Source: Chersky-840 sp963848335 (GTDB lineage: Bacteria; Actinomycetota; Acidimicrobiia; Acidimicrobiales; UBA8190). Taken from it: DNA of 64,000 bases. The notes below the pieces were generated by a model. That model searched no databases. It saw nothing but the letters and a program-made list of their open reading frames with translations, and had not been told where the DNA came from. A program made the translations under genes and the position numbers. The stretch lies in assembly GCA_963848335.1 (NCBI GenBank), contig CAWKDD010000003.1:496001-560000 (forward strand). Direction: 5' to 3'. Below are positions 9,805 to 17,256 of the stretch, piece after piece (within the stretch, counting starts at the first letter, position 1; each line of letters opens with the position of its first letter).

Positions 9805-9895
9805 AGCGCAAACGGTACCCCATGGACGCCGCGGAGGACCGGCGGCCGCCCCGGTGGGCAGATGCGGCGAAGTCCGGCTCCGAAGAGCCGCGCCC

Positions 9896-10039
9896 TCACT
9901 CCGTGGCGGCAGGCGGTGCGGGCCGCTGCTTGGCGCGCTTGCGGCGGGGCTTCAGGGCGAACCACCAGATGCTGGCGATGGTGCCGGCCAGGCCCAACGA
10001 CGCCACCAACGGTTTCACGAACTTTCGGCCGCTGCTCAC
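9896..10039 (-). CDS. Small single-span membrane protein, 47 residues
   Basis: A short minus-strand frame from the GTG at 10039 encodes 47 residues: a basic start (VSSGRKFVKP), one hydrophobic span (LVASLGLAGTIASIWWFAL) and a strongly basic tail (KPRRKRAKQRP). The pattern is that of a small membrane-anchored protein with a cytoplasmic positive tail. It sits alone between the copper-monooxygenase-like gene and the aldehyde dehydrogenase, filling most of an otherwise empty 320-bp gap. Function unknown. Support comes from the coherent hydrophobic and basic pattern, so confidence is moderate. Confidence 0.55.
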   Translation of the reverse strand: MSSGRKFVKPLVASLGLAGTIASIWWFALKPRRKRAKQRPAPPAATE

Positions 10040-10124
10040 CCGCGAGACGATACCGGCCCGCGTAGGGACGTGGTCGCCAGCCCCGCGCCGGGGGGGTCGT
10101 GGGCCTCGACGCCCCCGCAGGCGC

Positions 10125-11522
10125 TCAGCCCTGGGTGGAGAGGAAGACGTTCTTGAGGTCCGAGAACGAGGCCAGCGCTTCCATGCCCAGCTCCCGGCCG
10201 AACCCCGACTGCTTCATCCCGCCGAAGGGCGTGTTGACGCGAACCGACGTGTTGGAGTTGACCGAGAGCACACCGGCCCGCACCGCCTTCACCATGCGCA
10301 GGGCCCGACCCGAGTCACGGGTCCAGATCGATCCTGACAACCCGTAGGGGGTGTCGTTGGCCAGCGCCACGGCATGAGCCTCGTCCTCGAACGGCGTGAC
10401 CGCCACCACCGGACCGAAGATCTCCTCGCGCCAGACCCGGATCCCCGGGTCCACCGGGGCGAGGACGGTGGCCGGGAACCACCACCCGGGCCCGTCGGGC
10501 ACCGTGCTCCGTCCCGCCACGCGCAGGTCGCCACCGCCAGGCTCGACGAAGCCGCGGACCCGGGCGCGGTGATCCGCGGACACGAGCGGGCCCATCTGGG
10601 TGGCGCCGTCTTCGGGGTCACCCACCATCAGGGCCTCGGTCGCGACGACCAGGAGCTCCACGAAGCGGTCGAAGACGCTGCGCTCGACCAGGATGCGGCT
10701 GCGAGCACAGCAGTCCTGACCGGCGTTGCCGAACACGGCCAAGGGCGCGGCGGCTGCGGCGAGCTCGAGGTCGGCATCGGCGAAGACGACGTTGGCGGAC
10801 TTCCCCCCGAGTTCCAGCGTGACCCGCTTGATGGTCCCCGAGGCCCGGGCCATCACGTCGCGCCCGGCCTCGGTCGATCCGGTGAACGCCACCTTGGCCA
10901 CCTCGGGATGCTCGACCAGGGCGGTGCCGACGGTGGTGCCGCGCCCCACCACCACCTGGAGCACCCCTTCGGGGATGCCGGCGTCGAGGGCCAGCTCCGA
11001 CAGGCGCATGGCCGTCAGCGGTGTGAGCTCGGCCGGCTTCACGACCACCGTGTTCCCACACGCCAGGGCGGGCCCGATCTTCCACGAAGCGATGGCCAGG
11101 GGGAAGTTCCAGGGCACGATACCGACCACCACCCCGAGGGGCTCGGGCCAGGTGAGATCGACACCACCGGCCACGGGAATGGTCGCACCCCGATGCTTGT
11201 CGACCGCGCCCGAGTAGAAATGCAGCACCTCGGCCACCATGGAGACCTCGCCGAGGCTGTCGGAGATCGGTTTGCCCACATTGCGGGTCTCGAGCAGGGC
11301 GAGCTCGTCGACGTGCCCTTCGACCTGTTCGGCAAAGCGCCGCAGCAGTCGCGTCCGGTCGGCCGGGGTGACGTCGCGCCAACCGGGAAAGGCGCGCGCG
11401 GCGCGCCCGACCGCGGCGTTGGCGTCTTGCTCCCCCTGGCGGGCCACCTCGGCGATGGTGTGCTCGGTGGCCGGGTTGACGACGCGCACGAGGCCGGCCG
11501 ACCCCGCGCCGGACCCGGTCAC
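10125..11522 (-). CDS. Aldehyde dehydrogenase, likely gamma-glutamyl-aminoaldehyde or betaine-aldehyde type
   Basis: A 465-residue NAD(P)-dependent aldehyde dehydrogenase. Motifs in order: VPWNFPL (cofactor), FTGSTEAGR (glycine motif), TLELGGKSAN (catalytic Glu), GNAGQDCCARSRI (nucleophile Cys), EEIFGPVVAV, and PFGGMKQSGFGRELG. The GTG at 11522 overlaps the stop of the upstream amidotransferase gene by 4 bp (GTGA), which fixes the start and shows translational coupling. In Puu-type polyamine breakdown such an enzyme oxidises gamma-glutamyl-aminobutyraldehyde to the acid that the neighbouring amidotransferase then hydrolyses. Substrate is inferred from context. Confidence 0.9.
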   Translation of the reverse strand: MTGSGAGSAGLVRVVNPATEHTIAEVARQGEQDANAAVGRAARAFPGWRDVTPADRTRLLRRFAEQVEGHVDELALLETRNVGKPISDSLGEVSMVAEVLHFYSGAVDKHRGATIPVAGGVDLTWPEPLGVVVGIVPWNFPLAIASWKIGPALACGNTVVVKPAELTPLTAMRLSELALDAGIPEGVLQVVVGRGTTVGTALVEHPEVAKVAFTGSTEAGRDVMARASGTIKRVTLELGGKSANVVFADADLELAAAAAPLAVFGNAGQDCCARSRILVERSVFDRFVELLVVATEALMVGDPEDGATQMGPLVSADHRARVRGFVEPGGGDLRVAGRSTVPDGPGWWFPATVLAPVDPGIRVWREEIFGPVVAVTPFEDEAHAVALANDTPYGLSGSIWTRDSGRALRMVKAVRAGVLSVNSNTSVRVNTPFGGMKQSGFGRELGMEALASFSDLKNVFLSTQG

Positions 11523-12235
11523 CCCAGCGCGTCCAACAACGCCCGGAAGAGGCGCTCGTCCCCGTCCTCCTCGGGATGCCACTGCACGCCCACCACGAAG
11601 CGGGCCGCGGGGAGCTCGATCGCTTCGACGAGCCCGTCGGCGGCGCGCGCCGTCACGATCAGCCCGTCGCCCAGCGCGTCGACGGCCTGGTGATGCGAGC
11701 AGCGGACGGTGGCGGTCTCACCCATGACCTTGGACACCATCGAGCCCGCCTCCGTGCTGATCTCCACGTCGGCGAAGCAGCCCCGGGCGGGTTGGTGCCC
11801 GTCGTGGCCCACGACATCGGGCACGTGCTGGAAGAGGGTGCCGCCCAGATGCACGTCGAGCAGCTGCATCCCCCGGCAGATGGCGAGCACGGGGAGATCG
11901 GCGCGCAGCGCCGCTTCGAGCACGGCCAGCTCGCTGGCGTCGCGGCCGGCGTCGACACCGGAGGTCGCCGGGTCCGGCTGTTGACCGTAACGGGCCGGAT
12001 CGACGTCCCCACCGCCTACGAGCACCAGCGCGTCGAGCGCCTCCACGACCCGAGCCGCGCCGCCCTCGTCGGCGTCGGGCGTCACCGGAGGCAGGAGCAC
12101 CGGACGGCCACCCGCTGCTGCCACGGTGTCCACGTACGAGGCGGGCAGCACGGCGGCGACCCTGTCCCACGGGCCCCACGCGGCCCGCTGGTTATACGTG
12201 GTGAGTCCCACGACGGGCACGGAACGTGCGGTCAT
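11519..12235 (-). CDS. Class I glutamine amidotransferase-like gamma-glutamyl hydrolase (PuuD-like)
   Basis: A 238-residue peptidase-C26-type hydrolase. The nucleophile Cys is at about residue 120 in AICRGMQLL, and the His-x-Glu pair is in GVQWHPEED near the C-terminus. An LVGGGDVDP loop precedes the nucleophile, as in gamma-glutamyl-GABA hydrolases. The ATG at 12235 is the first start after the shared divergent promoter. It overlaps the aldehyde dehydrogenase downstream by 4 bp. Known PuuD enzymes release glutamate from gamma-glutamyl-aminobutyrate; that role fits here because a glutamine-synthetase-like ligase is divergently encoded at 13206. Confidence 0.9.
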   Translation of the reverse strand: MTARSVPVVGLTTYNQRAAWGPWDRVAAVLPASYVDTVAAAGGRPVLLPPVTPDADEGGAARVVEALDALVLVGGGDVDPARYGQQPDPATSGVDAGRDASELAVLEAALRADLPVLAICRGMQLLDVHLGGTLFQHVPDVVGHDGHQPARGCFADVEISTEAGSMVSKVMGETATVRCSHHQAVDALGDGLIVTARAADGLVEAIELPAARFVVGVQWHPEEDGDERLFRALLDALG

Positions 12236-12285
12236 GCGACCAGTATCACACCGACACCGCCGTCCTCCCTCACCACGGCCCCGTC

Positions 12286-12300
12286 GGGGTGCTGCACCCC
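12286..12300. promoter_or_regulatory. Perfect inverted repeat in the divergent Puu-like promoter
   Basis: GGGGTGC-T-GCACCCC, two 7-bp arms around one base, lies in the 109-bp gap between the amidotransferase (12235, leftward) and the SDR (12345, rightward). The position suits an operator controlling both arms. The regulator is not encoded next to it, and a GC-rich chance palindrome cannot be excluded. Confidence 0.35.
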
Positions 12301-12344
12301 GGTCCAGCCCCGGACGAGGTGTCGGAGCCGGGTATCGTCGTGCC

Positions 12345-13124
12345 GTGACGGCTCGGCTCCAGGGGAAGGTGGCGGTGATCACCGGAGCTGGCAGCGGCAT
12401 CGGCCGGGTCGCCGCCGCGCTCTTCGCCTCGGAGGGCGCCGCGGTTGTGGTGGCGGACATGGTGGCCCAAGCGGCGCGTGACACGGTCGACCGGATCACC
12501 GACTCCGGCGGGAGGGCCTTGGCGGTGGCGGCCGACGTTTCGGACGAGTCCCAGGTGCTCGACGTGGTGAGCGCGGCGACACAGCAGCTCGGTGGGCTGC
12601 ACGTACTGTTCAACAACGCCGGGATCTTCCCCGGGGACGACGGTGGAGTGCTCGACACCCCCCCCTCGACCTGGGACCGCGTCATGAGCGTGAACCTGAA
12701 AGGGGTGTGGCTGTGCTGCCGCGGGGCCATCCCCGCCATGATCGACTCGGGGGGAGGGTCGATCGTGAACGTGGCCTCGTTCGTGGCGCTCATGGGGGCG
12801 GCCACCGCACAGGTGGCCTACACCGCCTCGAAGGGCGGCGTGCTCGCCTTCACCCGCGAGCTGGCCGTGGAATACGCCCGCCAGGGGATCCGCGCCAATG
12901 CCCTGTGCCCGGGCCCGATCGAGACGCCGCTGCTGGCCGAGCTTCTCGCCGATCCCCAACGGCGCAACCGGCGGCTGGTGCACATCCCCATGGGCCGCCT
13001 CGGGCGCCCCGAGGAGGTGGCCCGCGCCGCGCTCTTCCTGGCATCGGACGAGTCCTCGTTCATGACGGGTTCGGCTCTCGTCGTCGACGGCGGGATCACC
13101 GCCGCCTACGTCACTCCCGAATAG
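12345..13124 (+). CDS. Short-chain dehydrogenase/reductase
   Basis: A 259-residue classical SDR. Cofactor motif GAGSGIG is near residue 13, the NNAG motif near 90, a catalytic Ser in NVASF, and the YxxxK pair in AYTASKGG. The C-terminal LVVDGGITAAY is typical of the family. The acidic residue in VVVADM after the second strand suggests preference for NAD. The GTG at 12345 is chosen because the Rossmann start follows at once. It leads the rightward arm of the Puu-like cluster, 81 bp before the glutamine-synthetase-like gene; an oxidation of an amine-derived alcohol or keto intermediate is possible but unproven. Confidence 0.88.
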   Translation: MTARLQGKVAVITGAGSGIGRVAAALFASEGAAVVVADMVAQAARDTVDRITDSGGRALAVAADVSDESQVLDVVSAATQQLGGLHVLFNNAGIFPGDDGGVLDTPPSTWDRVMSVNLKGVWLCCRGAIPAMIDSGGGSIVNVASFVALMGAATAQVAYTASKGGVLAFTRELAVEYARQGIRANALCPGPIETPLLAELLADPQRRNRRLVHIPMGRLGRPEEVARAALFLASDESSFMTGSALVVDGGITAAYVTPE

Positions 13125-13205
13125 CAGCGCGTTCGCTTCCCGCGCCCGGCGCCGGTCCCGGCCGTGGTGCTGGACGCGGCCCTGGCCCCGTGCCATGGTG
13201 CGGGC

Positions 13206-14564
13206 ATGCTGGAGCTCGGCGAGTTGACCAAACGCATCACCGAAGGATCTCTCGACACGGTGGTGGTGGCGTTCCCCGACATGCAGGGACGTCCGGTGGG
13301 CAAGCGCGTCACCGGAAGGTTCTTCCTGGACCACGTCCTCGGGCACGGGATCGAGGTGTGCGACTACCTCCTGGCCGTCGACGTCGACATGGAACCGCTC
13401 GCCGGGTACCGGTTCACCAACTGGGAGACCGGATACGGCGACGTCGTGGCCTTGCCCGACCTCGCCACCTTGCGGCTCCTGCCGTGGCTCGAGGGCTCGG
13501 CCATGGTGGTGTGCGACGTGGTGCACACCCAGGGAGCGTCCGTCGAGGTCTCCCCCAGAAGGATCCTCGGACGCCAGATCGAGCGCGCCCGAGGGCTGGG
13601 CCTCGACATCCGGTGCGCGACCGAGCTCGAGTTCTACCTGTTCCGCGAGACCTTCGAGGAGGCTGCGGCACGACGGTGGCGTGATCTGCACCCCCACGTC
13701 TCCACCATCGAGGACTACCAGCTGCTGCAGACGTCGCGCGAGGAGTACGTGCTGCGGCGGATCCGCAACGAGATGCTGGCGGCAGACATCCCGGTCGAAT
13801 TCTCCAAGGGTGAGGCGGGTCGGGGCCAGCACGAAGTCAATGTCACCTACGGGCGCGCCATGGAGGTCGCCGACCGGCACCTCGTCTTCAAGACCGGTGT
13901 CAAAGAGATCGCCGGCCAATGCGGCCGATCCGCCTCCTTCATGGCCAAGTGGTCGATGGCCGAGGTGGGATCTTCGTGCCACATCCACGCCAGCGTGTGG
14001 GACGCCGAGTCCGGCGCCCCTCTGATGGGAGGAGACGACGGGCCCTCGCAACTATCGGAGGTGGGCCGGCAATTCGTGGCCGGGCTGCTCTTCGGGGCCC
14101 GACAGCTCACGTGGCTGTGGGCTCCGTACGTCAATTCCTACAAGCGCTACGTCCCGGGATCGTGGGCGCCCACAGCCGCGGTGTGGGGGGTCGACAACCG
14201 CACGTGCGGATTTCGCCTCGTGGGCCACGGCGACGGCCGGCGCGTCGAGTGCCGGATACCGGGTGCCGACGTGAACCCCTATCTGGCGTTGGCCGGGATA
14301 TTCGCGGCGGGCCTGTGGGGTGTGGAGCACAGCCTCGATCTCCCCGCCCCCTTCGAGGGCAATGCCTACAACGCCACCGACGTGCCCCGTGTGCCGACGA
14401 CCCTCGTCGAAGCCATCGACGAGCTCGAGTCGTCCCTGCTCGCCGTTACGGCCTTCGGCCACGACGTGCACCATCACCTGCTGAACACGGCCCGTCAGGA
14501 GTGGATCCGGTCGAACCAGACGGTGACGGACTGGGAACTGGCCCGGAACTTCGAACGCATCTGA
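13206..14564 (+). CDS. Glutamine-synthetase-family ligase (gamma-glutamyl-amine synthetase-like)
   Basis: A 452-residue glutamine synthetase homologue. The catalytic metal-binding segments are visible: CATELEFYLF, then FSKGEAGRGQHEVNVTYG, GSSCHIHASVW, and the C-terminal VECRIPGADVNPYLALAG. The glycine-rich adenylylation loop of true GlnA is absent. Members of this subgroup join glutamate to putrescine, ethanolamine or aromatic amines instead of ammonia. The PuuD-like hydrolase and aldehyde dehydrogenase on the opposite arm support an amine-utilisation role. The ATG at 13206 is used. The amine cannot be identified from sequence alone. Confidence 0.88.
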   Translation: MLELGELTKRITEGSLDTVVVAFPDMQGRPVGKRVTGRFFLDHVLGHGIEVCDYLLAVDVDMEPLAGYRFTNWETGYGDVVALPDLATLRLLPWLEGSAMVVCDVVHTQGASVEVSPRRILGRQIERARGLGLDIRCATELEFYLFRETFEEAAARRWRDLHPHVSTIEDYQLLQTSREEYVLRRIRNEMLAADIPVEFSKGEAGRGQHEVNVTYGRAMEVADRHLVFKTGVKEIAGQCGRSASFMAKWSMAEVGSSCHIHASVWDAESGAPLMGGDDGPSQLSEVGRQFVAGLLFGARQLTWLWAPYVNSYKRYVPGSWAPTAAVWGVDNRTCGFRLVGHGDGRRVECRIPGADVNPYLALAGIFAAGLWGVEHSLDLPAPFEGNAYNATDVPRVPTTLVEAIDELESSLLAVTAFGHDVHHHLLNTARQEWIRSNQTVTDWELARNFERI

Positions 14565-14598
14565 TCCGGCGTGCACCGGCGGCCACCCCCTGAGGGGA

Positions 14599-16218
14599 TC
14601 AGTGCTGGTTGAGCCGGCGGTGGATCTGCTTGGTCTGCTTGTAGAGGTTCACGAACTCGCCGTAGAGAGACTCGTACACCGCCCCGGCGGAGGAATCGGG
14701 CTCGAAGGTCCGACCCACCTCGACCATGGCGGGGATGTCGCCGACGGCGATGCGGCCTAGTGCCAGCCACGTGAGCAGACCCGCCCCCCGCACGTTGGCC
14801 AGGACGGGATCGACGACCTGGCGGATGGTTCGGCCCATGGCGTCGGCGTGGATCTGGGACCAGACGGCGGAGTTGGCACCGCCCCCGATGAACGCCAGGG
14901 TCTCGAACCGGCGGCCCACGAAGCGCTCCACGGCATCGAGCAGCCACCGGCTGTTGAGCGCCACGCCCTCGTACACGGCGCGCACCAGGTCCTCCCGGGA
15001 ATTCGAAAGGGAGAGGTTGTGGAACCCGCCCCTGATGGTGTGGTCGTCGACCGGTGAGCGCTCCCCGTTGAGCCACGGCGTGAAGATGGTCCCGTGCGCC
15101 CCCGGGGGCACCCTCGCCGCCACCTCGTCGAAATACCGGTACACATTGCCGCCACCGGCGGCCGGACCGGGACCCGACGCGTCGAAGAGGACGTTCTCGG
15201 CGAGGAACGTCAGGCAGGCCCCCGCCGTCTCGTGCTCGTCGGCGACGAGGTACCGGCCGGGGATGGCGGCCGGGATGGCGGCGACGTTGCGAATGGCGTC
15301 GGTCTTCTTGAACGGCACGTGGCACGAGATCCACGACGACGTCCCGATGTAGAGATGGCCTTCGAAGTCCGCCACCGCCCCGGACCCCACCGCTGCGGAG
15401 TGCACGTCGCCCGTCCCTGTCGCCACGGGGAGCCCGGCACGAAGGCCGAGCTCCTCGGCCGCCGCGCCGTGCAGCGTCCCCATGATCGTGGCGGACGGGA
15501 CGATGTCGGGCAGCTTGGAGCGTTCGAGCCCCGACATGAGGAGCAGGGAGTCGTCGTAGTCGACCGAGGCGATGTGCCTGTTGTCGGTGACCCAATGGGC
15601 GGCGATCGAGTCGAAGGAGGCCGAGAAGGCTCCGGTGAGCCGTTGGTTGAGCCAGTCCACCGGTTCGAGGAACTTGAACGTGGCGCCATACACCTCGGGC
15701 TCGGCCTCGCGGATCCAGAGGATGTGGGCGGTGGGGTCCTTCCCCGATTGGCCGGGGGCTCCGCCGGTCAACCGGATCCAACGCTGGATCTTGCGGACGT
15801 CGTAGCCGAGAACGCTCACCGGGCCCCGCATCTGGCGCTTCATGGCCGAGCTACCCCGGGAGTCCATCCAGATCACCGCCGGTCTGAGCGGCACCCCGTC
15901 ACGGTCGACGGCCACGGTGCCCGACCACTGGCCGGTGCACCCCACACCCACGATGCTCGACGGGGGCACCGAGGACAGCTCCACAGCGCGGCGGCACGCC
16001 GCCACGACGGCGGCCCACCACGCCGAGGGGTCCTGCTCGGCTCCGCCGCCGGGCAGGAGCCGCAGGGCCACGGGCTCGGACGCGCTGGCCACGATCCTCC
16101 CCCGGGGCGACACCAGCGCCACCTTGGGCCCACCGGTCCCCAGGTCGACGGCGAGCACGAGCTCGTCCTCATCGTCGTGCCCCCCGGGCGCGCCGCGGCC
16201 GGTGACTGGAGGCGCCAT
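14599..16218 (-). CDS. FGGY-family carbohydrate kinase (xylulokinase-like)
   Basis: A 539-residue sugar kinase with the two actin-like ATPase domains of the FGGY family. LVLAVDLGTGGPKVALV near residue 20 is the phosphate-1 motif, GVGCTGQWSG follows, and the catalytic Asp lies in GTGDVHSAAVGSGA. The FGGY signature region is represented by YEGVALNSRWLLDAV and the adenosine motif by AFIGGGANSAVWSQI. The enzyme would phosphorylate a pentulose or polyol at the expense of ATP. No transporter or isomerase lies beside it, so the sugar is unknown. The start at 16218 leaves 40 bp to the divergent lipoprotein gene. Confidence 0.87.
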   Translation of the reverse strand: MAPPVTGRGAPGGHDDEDELVLAVDLGTGGPKVALVSPRGRIVASASEPVALRLLPGGGAEQDPSAWWAAVVAACRRAVELSSVPPSSIVGVGCTGQWSGTVAVDRDGVPLRPAVIWMDSRGSSAMKRQMRGPVSVLGYDVRKIQRWIRLTGGAPGQSGKDPTAHILWIREAEPEVYGATFKFLEPVDWLNQRLTGAFSASFDSIAAHWVTDNRHIASVDYDDSLLLMSGLERSKLPDIVPSATIMGTLHGAAAEELGLRAGLPVATGTGDVHSAAVGSGAVADFEGHLYIGTSSWISCHVPFKKTDAIRNVAAIPAAIPGRYLVADEHETAGACLTFLAENVLFDASGPGPAAGGGNVYRYFDEVAARVPPGAHGTIFTPWLNGERSPVDDHTIRGGFHNLSLSNSREDLVRAVYEGVALNSRWLLDAVERFVGRRFETLAFIGGGANSAVWSQIHADAMGRTIRQVVDPVLANVRGAGLLTWLALGRIAVGDIPAMVEVGRTFEPDSSAGAVYESLYGEFVNLYKQTKQIHRRLNQH

Positions 16219-16258
16219 TGACGCAGCCTAACGCCACGACGCGGGCAGACTGTGGCCC

Positions 16259-17215
16259 GTGCGAACCGTGCCGAAACCGCTTGGCGCCTCGGTGCTGGTG
16301 GTCGCCGCAGGGCTCATGACCTCGTGCGCGACCACGCCCAAGAGCGCGGTCACGTCGTCACTCCCGTCGTTGTCGTCCGTGGCCCGAGGGCGATTCGCCG
16401 GGCGCGTGGAGATCGACGACGGTGACTTCTTGGTGGTGCCACCCGGGAGGAGAACGGCGCACGTCTCGCTGCAGAGCGCGCAAGCCCTGTTCCGAGCCGC
16501 CGACGTCGTCGACGGCTCCTACCGCTCCGCCGTGCTCGGTCTGGGTGTCGTGACCCTGTCTCCCCAGGTGTCGACGCCTCCCCAGGTGTCGACGCCGACC
16601 ACGACGGGCCCCGGGTCGACGACCACGACCGGCGCCGCAACGACGACCACCGGGGTGACGACGACCTCGGGCGCCGCCACGACGACCACCGCGACGACCG
16701 GGACTGCCGCTCCACCCCCGACACTCCTCCCCCGCTACGACCATCGCCTGGCATGGGTGGGGATCGCCTGGGGGGCGGGGTGCTCGGGAGCTTCGCCGAG
16801 CGCGACTCTCCCCACCCGGTACGTGGCCATCGTCATAGACGCCCGGACCGGCCAGAGCGTGCTGGCCTACACCAGCCGGAGCGCCCCGCCCTGCGGCGGC
16901 ACCATCCAGCCGCCGAGCATCACCCGTCCCACGGAGCTGGTCTCTGTGCCCTGGACGCCGGTGGGGCCTGCGAGCACGTCGGTCCGGGTGACGCTGCCGC
17001 CGTGCGGCACGTTCTTCGGATGGACAGACGTCACGGGCCCCGGACCGGCGTCGATCCAGGTCGTGGCGCAGAAGCCGTTCGACCCGGAGTGTGGGTCCAG
17101 TACCCCGACCGTCGAGGTCGTCGACGACGTCGTGCCGGTGGGCAACGCCCAGGCCCAGGTCCCCCATGCCGTACTCGGTCCGGTCGACGCCCTCCGGACC
17201 CTCGCCGGGGGCTGA
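16259..17215 (+). CDS. Predicted lipoprotein with Thr-rich linker, unknown function
   Basis: A 318-residue protein with an N-terminal signal ending in the lipobox-like LMTSC, so the mature Cys is probably lipidated. Residues about 100-155 form a low-complexity Thr/Ala/Gly/Ser linker, with two copies of PQVSTP at its start. The C-terminal domain contains five or more Cys residues (CSGASPS, PPCGGT, PPCGTFFGW, DPECGS), suggesting disulfides in an extracellular domain. I recognise no enzyme family. The GTG at 16259 gives the only sensible signal peptide. It is convergent with the debranching-enzyme gene. Confidence 0.65.
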   Translation: MRTVPKPLGASVLVVAAGLMTSCATTPKSAVTSSLPSLSSVARGRFAGRVEIDDGDFLVVPPGRRTAHVSLQSAQALFRAADVVDGSYRSAVLGLGVVTLSPQVSTPPQVSTPTTTGPGSTTTTGAATTTTGVTTTSGAATTTTATTGTAAPPPTLLPRYDHRLAWVGIAWGAGCSGASPSATLPTRYVAIVIDARTGQSVLAYTSRSAPPCGGTIQPPSITRPTELVSVPWTPVGPASTSVRVTLPPCGTFFGWTDVTGPGPASIQVVAQKPFDPECGSSTPTVEVVDDVVPVGNAQAQVPHAVLGPVDALRTLAGG

Positions 17216-17226
17216 CACCCCAGGCG

Positions 17227-17250
17227 CGCCCGCTCAGGATGCGACGGGCG
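17227..17250. terminator. Possible bidirectional hairpin
   Basis: CGCCCG and CGGGCG can pair across a 12-base loop in the 41-bp gap between two convergent genes. There is no T-tract on either side, so this is a weak candidate. Confidence 0.25.
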
Positions 17251-17256
17251 TCGCCT

